This document shows, piece by piece, positions 15,198 through 22,118 of a stretch of 24,065 nucleotides of DNA. How positions within the stretch are numbered: the stretch's first letter is position 1; each line of letters begins with the position of its first letter. The position numbers and the translations under genes were made by a program. Location of the stretch: the NCBI GenBank assembly GCA_031255055.1, contig JAIRTG010000126.1, positions 1-24,065 on the forward strand. The letters are read 5' to 3'. This stretch comes from Prevotellaceae bacterium (GTDB lineage Bacteria; Bacteroidota; Bacteroidia; Bacteroidales; Paludibacteraceae). The notes under the pieces were generated by a model that did no database searches, had not been told where the DNA came from, and worked only from the letters and a program-made list of their open reading frames with translations.

Positions 15198-15520
15198 CCC
15201 CGCCGGCGCGGATATCCATCCGTGCCTTGCTTGAAAAGCAAAAAACTCATTCTATCAAAATAATGCTTAACAACCCTTGCTCTCCCGCATAATCAACCAT
15301 TATACACAGGGCAACTATCTCCAAACCTTTATTCCTTTGACAATAAGAAACTATCAATCGGGATTCCTATATTCATTACGAATGAATACGTCAATCCGGC
15401 CCTTTACGGCAAAACTTACAAAATAAATACCTTCCGGTTTTTGAAATTTATATTTTCGGCTCATATTTTTTTATTGCTCGTTCCGACCAACACACAGGCT
15501 ACAAGCCTGCGCGAGCGGGG
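15198..15520. repeat. Right copy of the ~324-bp direct repeat
   Basis: Same orientation and same end points as 12557-12881, shorter by a 2-bp deletion (agaaac against agacaaac). Together the two copies bracket the lipoprotein cassette. Confidence 0.9.
15247..15464 (-). pseudogene. Truncated, frameshifted RAYT transposase, copy 2
   Basis: The minus strand from 15464 reads MSRKYKFQKPEGIYFVSFAV and on to RIDVFIRNEYRNPD before a stop. It carries the same truncation as copy 1, plus a 2-bp deletion that breaks the second reading-frame segment again. It shares its end points with copy 1, so the pair stems from duplication of an already broken copy or from gene conversion. Confidence 0.75.
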
Positions 15521-15527
15521 GGAGCTA

Positions 15528-15614
15528 TTTAGCGATTAGTGTTTAGTGATGAATGATTAGTGATGAATGATTAAACATGACGAACCGGCAAATCACTAAT
15601 CACTAATCGCTAAA
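15528..15614. repeat. Hairpin of TAGTGAT/ATCACTA motifs with conserved loop core
   Basis: tttagcgattagt (15528-15540) and actaatcgctaaa (15602-15614) are perfect 13-bp outer arms; further ATCACTA words lie inside, around aaacatgacgaaccggca. That loop is the reverse complement, with small changes, of the loop core at 12498 and in the 80-bp units at 16365-16604. Confidence 0.7.
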
Positions 15615-15684
15615 TTGAGCGCGTCTCTTCTTAATTCTAACGGCAGGCGAACAACTAATCACTAATCGCTAAACACGAATCACG

Positions 15685-16335
15685 AATCACTATAAAAATT
15701 GCACTCTTCCGACACGATAAATGATAAAACGGCATCGCCACGCCGTCTTCCCTTATTCAACTTCTACGGAATGATGCTACTAATCGGGTGATTATAATTC
15801 TGTTATAGCTGACTATCATCTTATTATAGTCGCCCGGAATTGAATTATAGTCGCCCTGAATTAAACTATAGTCTACTGAAATGTGTTTATAGGTAACTAA
15901 AATTAATTGACAGTCAACCAAAACTAAATTTTAGGTGACTAAAATTGAATTATAGTCGCCTATAACTGAATTATAGTCGCCTATAATTGAATTATAGTCG
16001 CCTATAATTGAATTTTAGTCGCCTAAAACCGAATTATAGTCGCCTAAAATTGAATTATAGTCGCCTATAATTGAATTATAGTCGCCTAAAACCGAATTAT
16101 AGTCGCCTATAATTGAATTATAGTCGCCTAAAACTGAATTATAGTCGCCTAAAACTGAATTATAGTCGCCTAAAATTGAATTATAGTCGCCTAAAATTGA
16201 ATAATAGTCACCTATAACCGAGTTATAATCACCCGATTAGTGGAATTATTCCGTAAAAGTTAAATGGGGGAAGACGGCGTGGCGATGCCGTTTTATCATT
16301 TATCGTGTCGGAGGGGTGCAATTTTTATAGTGATT
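15685..16335. mobile_element. Foldback-like element: 106-bp inverted arms around a 21-bp tandem array
   Basis: The left arm (15685-15790) and right arm (16230-16335) are inverted copies, about 88% identical by eye, sharing a perfect core of over 40 bp around ggaagacggcgtggcgatgc. Between them is the palindromic 21-bp array. No open frame of useful length starts inside. The outer edges run into ATCACTA-type repeats, so a target duplication cannot be recognised. Long inverted arms around tandem repeats resemble foldback elements or large MITEs; mobility is not shown. Confidence 0.7.
15789..16233. repeat. 21-bp palindromic tandem repeat array, about 21 units
   Basis: From 15835 to 16233 there are 19 units in strict 21-bp register, the two left ones before that (15789-15834) being degenerate. 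The commonest unit is taaaattgaattatagtcgcc or tataattgaattatagtcgcc. The second form creates aattatag-tcgc-ctataatt, a perfect 8-bp palindrome around TCGC, joined to the next by one base. Units 4-7 are the most diverged, 8-19 the most uniform. Two helical turns per unit would put all sites on one face of the DNA, as in iterons or partition sites. Confidence 0.9.
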
Positions 16336-16364
16336 AGTGGTTAGTGGTTAGTTTTTAGTGATTA

Positions 16365-16604
16365 GTTTTTAGTGATTTACCGGTTCGCAATGTTTAATAA
16401 TTAAACACTAAATACGAATCGCTAATCGCTAATCGCTAAACACTGTTTTTAGTGATTTGCCGGTTCGCGATGTTTAATAATTAAACACTAAACACTAAAC
16501 ACTAATCGCTAATCGCTAAACACTGTTTTTAGTGATTTGCCGGTTCGCGATGTTTAATAATTAAACACTAAACACTAAACACTAATCGCTAAACACGAAT
16601 CACT
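16365..16604. repeat. Three tandem 80-bp units of the hairpin family
   Basis: Units start at 16365, 16445 and 16525 (gtttttagtgattt). Each contains ccggttcgcgatgtttaa (first unit: ccggttcgcaatgtttaa), then aattaaacactaa words, forming a weak hairpin with the leading tttagtgattt. Units 2 and 3 are almost identical, so they are a recent duplication. The core matches those of the hairpins at 12472 and 15528. Confidence 0.82.
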
Positions 16605-16621
16605 ATTTCACCACTGTCTTT

Positions 16622-16730
16622 CGGGGCGTTGCGGGGCAGAGCCCCGCAGAGGGGGTAGCGGAAGACGCCGTAGGCGGCTGAAGCGAGGGGGAGACTTCCC
16701 CCCCCTAATTCTCTTTCTCTTTCTTTAAGG
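16622..16730 (+). repeat. GC-rich dispersed REP-like repeat, copy C
   Basis: Identical to copy A over 16629-16710, followed by the ctctttctctttcttt tail also found in copy B. It lies between the triple repeat and the 3' end of the DAHP synthase gene. Confidence 0.8.
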
Positions 16731-16842
16731 ATGACGCCAAAGGTGGGCTGTGGCGTGAGAGAAATTTCTACCCCTACTTGCTTTTCGCTTTCTTTAAGGA
16801 AGACCGCCGAAAAGGAACAACGGCAGGTATACCGGATGAGGG

Positions 16843-17904
16843 TCATTGATTGATGATGTCTATTTGGAGACGTACCGATTCCTCGTGTATCGCCACCAGC
16901 AGCGACCGGATGAACCGATGACTCATACCCATTTCTTCCGCTTGCAGGACACGCTTTTCGAGCAGTTCGCCGTATCTTTTTTCCTGGAAAACGGGCATGT
17001 TATGTTCTTTTTTGTAGCGGCCGATTTCGGAGGATATGTCCATTCTTCGTGCCAGCAATTCGAGCAGTTCGCTGTCGATGCTGTCGATTTGCTTGCGGAG
17101 ATTCAGCAGATTTTCGGTCTCCCGACCGGGATTGCGTATGATAAGGCTGTCGAGGAGCAGGCCGAGCGCATGGGGCGTAATTTGTTGTGCCGCATCGCTC
17201 AGTGCGCTGTCGGGGTTACAGTGCGATTCGATCATCAATCCGTCGAAATTCAGATCCATTGCCTGCTGGGCGATAGGAGCAATCAATTCCCGTTTACCTC
17301 CGATATGGCTTGGGTCGCACAGGATGGACATAGCCGGTATTTGTCGACGTAGCTCTATCGGAATGTGCCATTGGGGAACGTTTCGGTATACTTTTTTGTC
17401 GAAGGCGCTAAATCCGCGATGGACGGCCGCAATCCGCCGTATCCCCGCATTGTAGAGCCGCTGGATGGCGCCCGTCCATAGATCTAAGTCGGGGCTGACC
17501 GGGTTTTTGACCAGTATGGGAATGTCGACGCCAACAAGGGCGTCCGCAATCTCTTGCATGGCAAACGGATTGGCGGTGGTTCTTGCGCCTGTCCAGAGGA
17601 TGTCGATGCCGTATCGCAACGCTTCCGTGACGTGTTTTGCGGTGGCTACTTCGGTTGCCGTATAGAGGCCGGTTTCGACTTTGACTTTTCGGAGCCATTT
17701 GAGGCCGTCGATGCCGATGCCTTCGAATCCTCCGGGCTTTGTTCTGGGTTTCCAGATGCCGGCTCTGAAGATCTTGATACCTTTTGTGGCGAGCGCTGTG
17801 GCGGTGTCGATTACTTGTTTTTCGCTTTCGGCGCTACACGGGCCTGCAATGATGAGCGGACGATTGACGTCGATGCCGGGTAGACGGATGGAGGATAAAG
17901 TCAT
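16843..17904 (-). CDS. Bifunctional DAHP synthase / chorismate mutase
   Basis: A 353-aa fusion of 3-deoxy-7-phosphoheptulonate synthase (first step of the shikimate pathway) and an AroQ-type chorismate mutase (first step toward Phe and Tyr). The synthase part (~1-260) has GPCSAES (21-27), the substrate loop WKPRTKPGGFEG (51-62) and CDPSHIGG (196-203), as in the short class without N-terminal regulatory domain. The mutase part (~265-353) has LRKQIDSIDSELLELLARRM and ISSEIGRYKKE, typical helices of the AroQ fold. The frame is open to 18024, but MTLSSIRLPG at 17904 matches the start of relatives; Met at 17949 is an alternative. A terminator hairpin lies upstream in its leader, suggesting attenuation. 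No other aromatic gene adjoins it. Confidence 0.92.
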   Translation of the reverse strand: MTLSSIRLPGIDVNRPLIIAGPCSAESEKQVIDTATALATKGIKIFRAGIWKPRTKPGGFEGIGIDGLKWLRKVKVETGLYTATEVATAKHVTEALRYGIDILWTGARTTANPFAMQEIADALVGVDIPILVKNPVSPDLDLWTGAIQRLYNAGIRRIAAVHRGFSAFDKKVYRNVPQWHIPIELRRQIPAMSILCDPSHIGGKRELIAPIAQQAMDLNFDGLMIESHCNPDSALSDAAQQITPHALGLLLDSLIIRNPGRETENLLNLRKQIDSIDSELLELLARRMDISSEIGRYKKEHNMPVFQEKRYGELLEKRVLQAEEMGMSHRFIRSLLVAIHEESVRLQIDIINQ

Positions 17905-18204
17905 CGTTGATTCTGAGTCGATTGGGAGGGGGGGGCGATTTGTTTTCATGCCGGTTTTTCTTTGTTTTTCTGCCTTGTCGTGCAATCGACCGACAGCGGG
18001 TGTGGGGCTTCCGGCAATTGACAACGGCGGGTATGGACGACGATCGTGACATAAAAAAGTCCTGCCTTTTCAGGGGCAGGACACTGTCGGTGGTAATTGT
18101 GAAGATATGAATCACCTTTCACCCCGCCCTTACTTTTAGCGAAAGTGAAAAGTGTCTCTAACGATTCTTCATATCTAACCATCCGAAATTTAAATTCAAA
18201 TATA
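17905..18204 (-). promoter_or_regulatory. Leader of the DAHP synthase gene with promoter box and possible attenuator
   Basis: On the minus strand a TATATTTG box (18197-18204) is followed by two mutually complementary stretches, agatatgaagaatc (about 18160-18174) and gattcatatct (about 18103-18114), and then by a terminator (18056-18084), all before the gene start. The first frame after the box begins MVRYEESLETLFTFAKSKGG and contains several Tyr and Phe codons, but it has no stop before the terminator. Leader-peptide attenuation, or another RNA switch reading aromatic supply, is a plausible inference. Confidence 0.45.
18051..18084 (-). terminator. Strong intrinsic terminator inside the leader
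   Basis: On the minus strand gtcctgcc-cctgaaaa-ggcaggac forms a perfect 8-bp GC-rich stem followed directly by six T's. It lies about 150 bp before the DAHP synthase start and about 210 bp after the end of the upstream small membrane-protein gene, so it could end that gene's transcript, act as an attenuator, or both. Confidence 0.8.
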
Positions 18205-18294
18205 ATGAAAACCGCCGCGAAGATACGATAAATTTCGGATTTAACAAGTGTAACTTCCGGAATCGTCTGTTTTTGGGTAATTCGGTATGCTGTT

Positions 18295-18834
18295 TCAATC
18301 GGGGTGGAGGATGTGTTCGATATGGTCGGTTGTTTTTGCCGTTCGTTTTATCGCCCGTCCGACGTAGCGGTAGAAGGGGAAACAGACAACGTCTATCGAA
18401 CGGTTTTTCTTGTCGTAGACGATGCTCCCGCCAACGCATGTTACGCAACTGAGGTGGAGACGTGAGTGGAATTTCAGGATCTTTCTCTCTTTGTCGAAAA
18501 AAGTGGTGACGTACTTCATCTTCTCTAACTTGAGTCTCATCGCCTCGAGCGAAAATTCGTCGTCTTCTACTTCATACGTGATGGCGATCTTGTTGGTGAA
18601 ATCGGGTACAACTGTGTCTTTTGATTCCAAAAAGCAGAGCAACGGATTCAACGTCAGTCCGATCAGGTAGCGGGCGCCGACGGCGTACAATATCGATAGC
18701 GGCGCTCCTACCAAAAGTAGTTCGGCCGGCGCTACGGGCGTCTCGACCACATGAGCAAAACAGATCCGGAAAACAATGTAAACAATAAAGCTAAGGACGA
18801 AAATAATCAATGTCAAACGGGTTGACTGCTTCAT
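18295..18834 (-). CDS. Small membrane protein of unknown function
   Basis: A 179-aa protein with two N-terminal hydrophobic segments (LTLIIFVLSFIVYIVFRICF and the ELLLVGAPLSILYAVGARYL region) and a soluble, charged C-terminal domain of about 110 residues (EVEDDEFSLEAMRLKLEKMK, KILKFHSRLHLSC, DVVCFPFYRYVGRAIKRT). The C-terminal part resembles domains that read a parameter and its sign through a short beta sheet, but I recognise no family. The frame is open to 18900; Met at 18834 (MKQSTRLTL) is preferred because it places the membrane segment at the start. It is divergent from the oxidoreductase pair and on the same strand as the DAHP synthase gene. Function unknown. Confidence 0.65.
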   Translation of the reverse strand: MKQSTRLTLIIFVLSFIVYIVFRICFAHVVETPVAPAELLLVGAPLSILYAVGARYLIGLTLNPLLCFLESKDTVVPDFTNKIAITYEVEDDEFSLEAMRLKLEKMKYVTTFFDKERKILKFHSRLHLSCVTCVGGSIVYDKKNRSIDVVCFPFYRYVGRAIKRTAKTTDHIEHILHPD

Positions 18835-18970
18835 AATGTGTAAATTTAATGGTTTATAGTATGGCGTGTCAATGGTAGACGCACAGCCGGTGATGTTCAC
18901 AAATGAATGACGAATGTCGTTCTTCGCGGTAATAACACATTTGACTGAATTTTGTTGCAGGTTTTTTTAC

Positions 18971-18978
18971 TACTTTTG
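18971..18978 (+). promoter_or_regulatory. -7 box (TACTTTTG) before the oxidoreductase pair
   Basis: An exact TAnnTTTG match 28 bp before the start at 19007. No TTTG sits at the usual 19-21 bp spacing. Its position inside the upstream-extended frame is one reason to reject the start at 18914. Confidence 0.55.
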
Positions 18979-19006
18979 CCCGATTGTTTTTAAAAAAGCT
19001 ATCTCT

Positions 19007-19849
19007 ATGAACAAAATCATCAGTAAAGAGTATTTTTCAAAGAGCGTCGTAAAGTTTGAAGTCGAAGCGCCTTTGATTGCGAAAGCCCGCAAAGCGGGTC
19101 ATTTTGTAATAGTGCGTGTCGGTCGGCGGGGCGAGCGTATCCCGTTGACGATTGCCGACGCCAACCCCCAAAAGGGGACGATTACGTTAGTTGTCCAACA
19201 GACAGGCGTTTCGTCCGCAAAACTTTGTGCGCTGAACGAAGGCGATCGCATCACCGACTTGGTCGGCCCACTGGGTAAAGCGACACATATCGAATATGTT
19301 GGTACGGTTGTATGCGCTTGTGGCGGCGTAGGCACAGCGCCGATGTTACCGATTGTCGCCGCGTTGAAAGCCGCAGGAAACAGCGTCATAACAGTATTGG
19401 CGGCAAGGACAAAGCAGTTGATCATCCTCGAAGAGCAGATGCGCCTTCATTCCGACGAAGTCGTTGTGATGACCGACGACGGCTCATACGGCCACCGTGG
19501 ATTGGTCACCGACGGTATCGAGATGCTGATCCGACGCGCAAAAATAGACCTCTGCGTCACGATAGGTCCCGCCGTGATGATGAAATTTGTCAGCCTGCTG
19601 ACAAAGCAACATCACATCCCTACCATCGCCTCCCTGAATACGATCATGGTCGACGGAACAGGTATGTGTGGCGCCTGTCGGGTATCTGTAGGTGGGCAGA
19701 CAAAGTTTGTCTGCGTCGACGGCCCCGAATTTGACGCACACGAAGTGGATTTCGACGAAATGCTGATGCGGCTGGGCGGATACAGGCAACTGGAACAGGA
19801 CGCAATGATGAAGTACCCGATCGTGGAACACAATGAAGGAAGTTATTAA
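19007..19849 (+). CDS. NfnA-like FAD/NAD-binding oxidoreductase subunit (PyrK/SudB family)
   Basis: A 280-aa flavoprotein of the ferredoxin-NADP reductase superfamily, annotated in relatives as sulfide/dihydroorotate dehydrogenase-like or NfnA. FAD is bound through RIPLTIAD (44-51) and the GPLGKATH segment (87-94). The NAD(H) site is CACGGVGTAPMLP (103-115). A C-terminal [2Fe-2S] site is seen in GTGMCGACRVSVGG and KFVCVDGPEFD (Cys221, Cys224, Cys236). The start at 19007 is chosen because a promoter box and poor sequence lie in the longer frame from 18914. The NfnB-like gene follows after 15 bp. Together they likely form a heterodimer that links NAD(H), NADP(H) and ferredoxin, possibly by electron bifurcation (known for Nfn, inferred here). 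Confidence 0.88.
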   Translation: MNKIISKEYFSKSVVKFEVEAPLIAKARKAGHFVIVRVGRRGERIPLTIADANPQKGTITLVVQQTGVSSAKLCALNEGDRITDLVGPLGKATHIEYVGTVVCACGGVGTAPMLPIVAALKAAGNSVITVLAARTKQLIILEEQMRLHSDEVVVMTDDGSYGHRGLVTDGIEMLIRRAKIDLCVTIGPAVMMKFVSLLTKQHHIPTIASLNTIMVDGTGMCGACRVSVGGQTKFVCVDGPEFDAHEVDFDEMLMRLGGYRQLEQDAMMKYPIVEHNEGSY

Positions 19850-19864
19850 TTTTTCGGCAATATA

Positions 19865-21331
19865 ATGACAGACGAAATGAATCATTCAGAAGAAAGAGCG
19901 CAAGCGTGGCGGCTCGCATTACGCGAAGCGTTGAAAGCGAAAGAAAGAAGCGCCATTCCCCGTGTCCGGATGCCGGAGTTGGCCCCCGACTACCGAAGCC
20001 ATAACAAGGAAGAAGTCAATCTGGGTTTAAGCGTCGAGCAGGCGACAAAGGAAGCGCAGCGTTGTTTAGACTGCGCCCATCCGAGTTGTATGGACGGTTG
20101 TCCTGTCGGTATACACATCCCCAAGTTTATCAAACAGATTGAAAAAGGTGATTATCTGTCGGCGGCCAAAACGTTGAAAGCGACGTCAGCTCTACCTGCG
20201 GTTTGCGGTCGTGTTTGTCCTCAGGAGAAACAGTGCGAAGCACGCTGCATCCATTTAAAAATGAAAAAAGAAGCGGTTGCTATCGGCTATCTGGAGCGAT
20301 TTGCGGCCGATTACGAAAGAGAAAGCGGCAATATCTCCCTTCCCGACATTGCGCCTTCCAACGGGACAAAAATAGCAGTTGTAGGTTCGGGGCCTGCCGG
20401 ATTATCTTTTGCCGGCGAGATGGCAAAGCGCGGCTACCGTGTGACAGTATTTGAAGCGTTGCATGAAATAGGGGGTGTACTCAAGTACGGGATTCCCGAA
20501 TTTCGTCTGCCGAACAGCATTGTCGACATTGAGATCGACAATCTGCGTGCGATAGGAGTTGAATTTATCAACAACTGCATTGTCGGCAAAACCATCACCA
20601 TTGACGATTTGAAAGAAGACGGTTACAAGGGTATTTTTGTCGGAAGCGGCGCAGGTTTACCTCGCTTCATGAACATAAAAGGTGAGAATTTGGTCGGTGT
20701 CATGTCTGCGAACGAATATCTTACGCGCGTCAATTTGATGGATGCCGCCGCCGACGATTCGGATACGCCTGTTTTGAGAGGGAAAAATGTAGCGATTATC
20801 GGAGGCGGGAATACAGCGATGGATTCGGTGCGCACAGCCAAGCGTTTAGGTGCGGAGCGGGCTATGATTGTGTACCGTCGTTCGGAAGAAGAGATGCCCG
20901 CCCGTTTAGAGGAGGTGAAACACGCGAAAGAAGAGGGCATCGAATTTATGACATTGCGCAATCCGGTCGAATATCGCGGAAACGAAAGCGGTCGTGTAAC
21001 ACAGATGTTGTTACAAGTAATGGTATTGGGCGAGCCTGACCGGTCGGGGCGACGATCACCCGTTCCTCTTGAAGGCAAAACGGAATGGATAGATGTCGAC
21101 GAGGTAATTGTGAGTGTAGGTGTCTCTCCGAATCCGTTAGTACCGCAATCCATTCAGGGTCTTGAAGTCAGCAAATGGGGGACGGTTGTGGTACATCAGG
21201 AGACAATGCAATCGGCCGTTCCGATGATATTTGCAGGAGGCGACATTGTGCGTGGTGGTGCGACGGTGATTTTAGCGATGGGCGACGGACGAAAAGCAGC
21301 AAGAGCGATGGACGAATGGCTGTGCGAATAA
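19865..21331 (+). CDS. NfnB-like NADPH-dependent oxidoreductase (GltD family)
   Basis: A 488-aa protein related to the small subunit of glutamate synthase and to NfnB. The N-terminal domain has two cysteine clusters for [4Fe-4S] centres: CLDCAHPSCMDGC (Cys67, 70, 75, 79) and CGRVCPQEKQCEARC (Cys114, 118, 124, 128). Then come the FAD motif VVGSGPAGLS (172-181), GGVLKYGIPEFRLP (203-216) and the NADPH motif IIGGGNTAMD (311-320), closing with AGGDIVRGGATVILAMGDGR. There is no large glutamate synthase gene next door; the partner is the NfnA-like subunit 15 bp upstream, so NADH-dependent ferredoxin:NADP+ oxidoreductase is preferred over glutamate synthase. A bidirectional terminator follows. The name 'glutamate synthase' would be misleading here. 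Confidence 0.88.
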   Translation: MTDEMNHSEERAQAWRLALREALKAKERSAIPRVRMPELAPDYRSHNKEEVNLGLSVEQATKEAQRCLDCAHPSCMDGCPVGIHIPKFIKQIEKGDYLSAAKTLKATSALPAVCGRVCPQEKQCEARCIHLKMKKEAVAIGYLERFAADYERESGNISLPDIAPSNGTKIAVVGSGPAGLSFAGEMAKRGYRVTVFEALHEIGGVLKYGIPEFRLPNSIVDIEIDNLRAIGVEFINNCIVGKTITIDDLKEDGYKGIFVGSGAGLPRFMNIKGENLVGVMSANEYLTRVNLMDAAADDSDTPVLRGKNVAIIGGGNTAMDSVRTAKRLGAERAMIVYRRSEEEMPARLEEVKHAKEEGIEFMTLRNPVEYRGNESGRVTQMLLQVMVLGEPDRSGRRSPVPLEGKTEWIDVDEVIVSVGVSPNPLVPQSIQGLEVSKWGTVVVHQETMQSAVPMIFAGGDIVRGGATVILAMGDGRKAARAMDEWLCE

Positions 21332-21378
21332 AGTAACAACGCTCTCCGAACCATCAAAACGATTAGATATAAAAGAGT

Positions 21379-21415
21379 ACCTGCAGGACGATTTCGTCTT
21401 GCAGGTTTATTTTTT
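21379..21415. terminator. Bidirectional terminator between the NfnB-like and ssb genes
   Basis: acctgca (21379-21385) pairs with tgcaggt (21400-21406); gacg pairs with cgtc inside, giving a stem of about 12 bp with one G-T pair. tttattttttc follows on the plus strand and a shorter T-rich run on the minus strand, so it can serve both convergent genes. Confidence 0.75.
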
Positions 21416-21843
21416 CAGAACGGCAGATCGTCTTCAGCCGAGACTTCGGATGCTTCAGGTTCTGCAACAACGTTTGAAGAAACATTGGAGGGAGCATTCT
21501 CCTGATTGTCGGATTTTCGTCCCAGCAATTGAATCGTATCCGCATAAATTTCGGTGGTATAGCGTCTAATTCCCTCCTTTTCCCACGAGCGCGTTTGAAT
21601 TTTTCCTTCCACATAGAGCTGTGTACCTTTTCTGATGTACTTTTCGGCCATTTCGGCCAAACCTCTCCAAGCTACGATGTTATGCCACTCGGTACGGTCG
21701 GGTACAACGGTGCCGTTTTGCATAGTAAAACCTCTTTCTGTTGTCGCTAACGTAAAATTCGCCACCGCAACATTCTTTTCCAAATAGCGCACTTCAGGGT
21801 CTTTCCCTACGTGTCCAACTAAAATTGCTTTGTTTATAGACAT
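21415..21843 (-). CDS. ssb: Single-stranded DNA-binding protein
   Basis: A 142-aa SSB that coats single-stranded DNA in replication, recombination and repair as a homotetramer. The OB-fold covers about 1-110, with the typical start MSINKAILVGHVGKDPEVRY, the central EWHNIVAWRGLAEMAEKYIRKG and QLYVEGKIQTRSW. A flexible linker rich in Ser, Glu and Ala follows, ending in the acidic tip EDDLPF that recruits partner proteins. Length and layout are normal for the family. It converges on the NfnB-like gene with a shared terminator and is divergent from the AlaX-like gene. It has a clear promoter (21929-21959), and its leader contains a 37-bp tandem duplication. Confidence 0.95.
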   Translation of the reverse strand: MSINKAILVGHVGKDPEVRYLEKNVAVANFTLATTERGFTMQNGTVVPDRTEWHNIVAWRGLAEMAEKYIRKGTQLYVEGKIQTRSWEKEGIRRYTTEIYADTIQLLGRKSDNQENAPSNVSSNVVAEPEASEVSAEDDLPF

Positions 21844-21856
21844 AATTATAAAGTTG

Positions 21857-21930
21857 TTTTATTGTCGAAAAAATTAAGTAGACAGACTATGTATTTTATT
21901 GTTGAAAAAATCAAATATATAGACTGTGTA
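21857..21930. repeat. 37-bp tandem duplication in the ssb leader
   Basis: Bases 21857-21893 and 21894-21930 are two imperfect copies (ttttattgtcgaaaaaatta against ttttattgttgaaaaaatca at their starts, agactatgta against agactgtgta at their ends). The right copy reaches the ssb transcription start; the left copy lies in the leader RNA. Confidence 0.7.
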
Positions 21931-21959
21931 AAAGTAGAATATAAAATTTAAACCTCAAA
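21929..21959 (-). promoter_or_regulatory. Bacteroidota-type promoter of ssb
   Basis: On the minus strand: TTTG (21956-21959), 19 bases, TACTTTTA (21929-21936), one mismatch to TAnnTTTG. The start would be near 21922, giving a leader of about 79 nt. Confidence 0.65.
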
Positions 21960-22087
21960 ATTTGGGCGGAAATAGTTCTTTGTTGAATGGAAGTTAGGAA
22001 GAGTTTCGGCCACTAACAGTCAACCGCTGAAAGGATGTAGTTGTCCCGTAAATGGCGAGATTTGTTGATGCTGAATTTGTAAATCAC

Positions 22088-22095
22088 TATCTTTG
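22088..22095 (+). promoter_or_regulatory. -7 box (TATCTTTG) of the AlaX-mtgA-lipB operon
   Basis: An exact TAnnTTTG match 23 bp before the start at 22119. The nearest upstream TTTG (about 23 bases away) is slightly too far for the usual spacing. Confidence 0.55.
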
Positions 22096-22118
22096 CCGAA
22101 CTTTTAAAACGTTAAGAA

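Larger units (their letters stand above)
15100..16842. other. Repeat-dense non-coding region
   Basis: This 1.74-kb stretch holds no credible gene. In order it contains the cassette stem-loop, the right direct repeat with RAYT remnant, a motif hairpin, the foldback-like element, three 80-bp units and REP-like copy C. The open frame at 16589-16846 (-) is a reading of the repeat and is not called. Confidence 0.75.

Noticed and set aside
15835..16233. CRISPR array
   Set aside because: Units are contiguous 21-bp repeats with no unique spacers and no cas genes nearby.
16003..16233. Minus-strand heptapeptide repeat protein (GDYNS followed by two hydrophobic residues)
   Set aside because: 21 bp equals seven codons, so one frame stays open by period alone. 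It has a stop just upstream (taa), no start codon, and a stop inside unit 11.
16589..16846. 85-aa minus-strand open frame after the DAHP synthase gene
   Set aside because: It lies mostly within repeat copy C and the hairpin repeats; no start signal or family.
17905..18024. Extended N-terminus of the DAHP synthase (start at 18024)
   Set aside because: It begins with TTG, the extra 40 residues look non-coding, and homologues start at the MTLSSIRLPG position.
18914..19006. Extended N-terminus of the NfnA-like protein
   Set aside because: A consensus -7 box (18971-18978) lies inside it, and homologues begin near MNKII.
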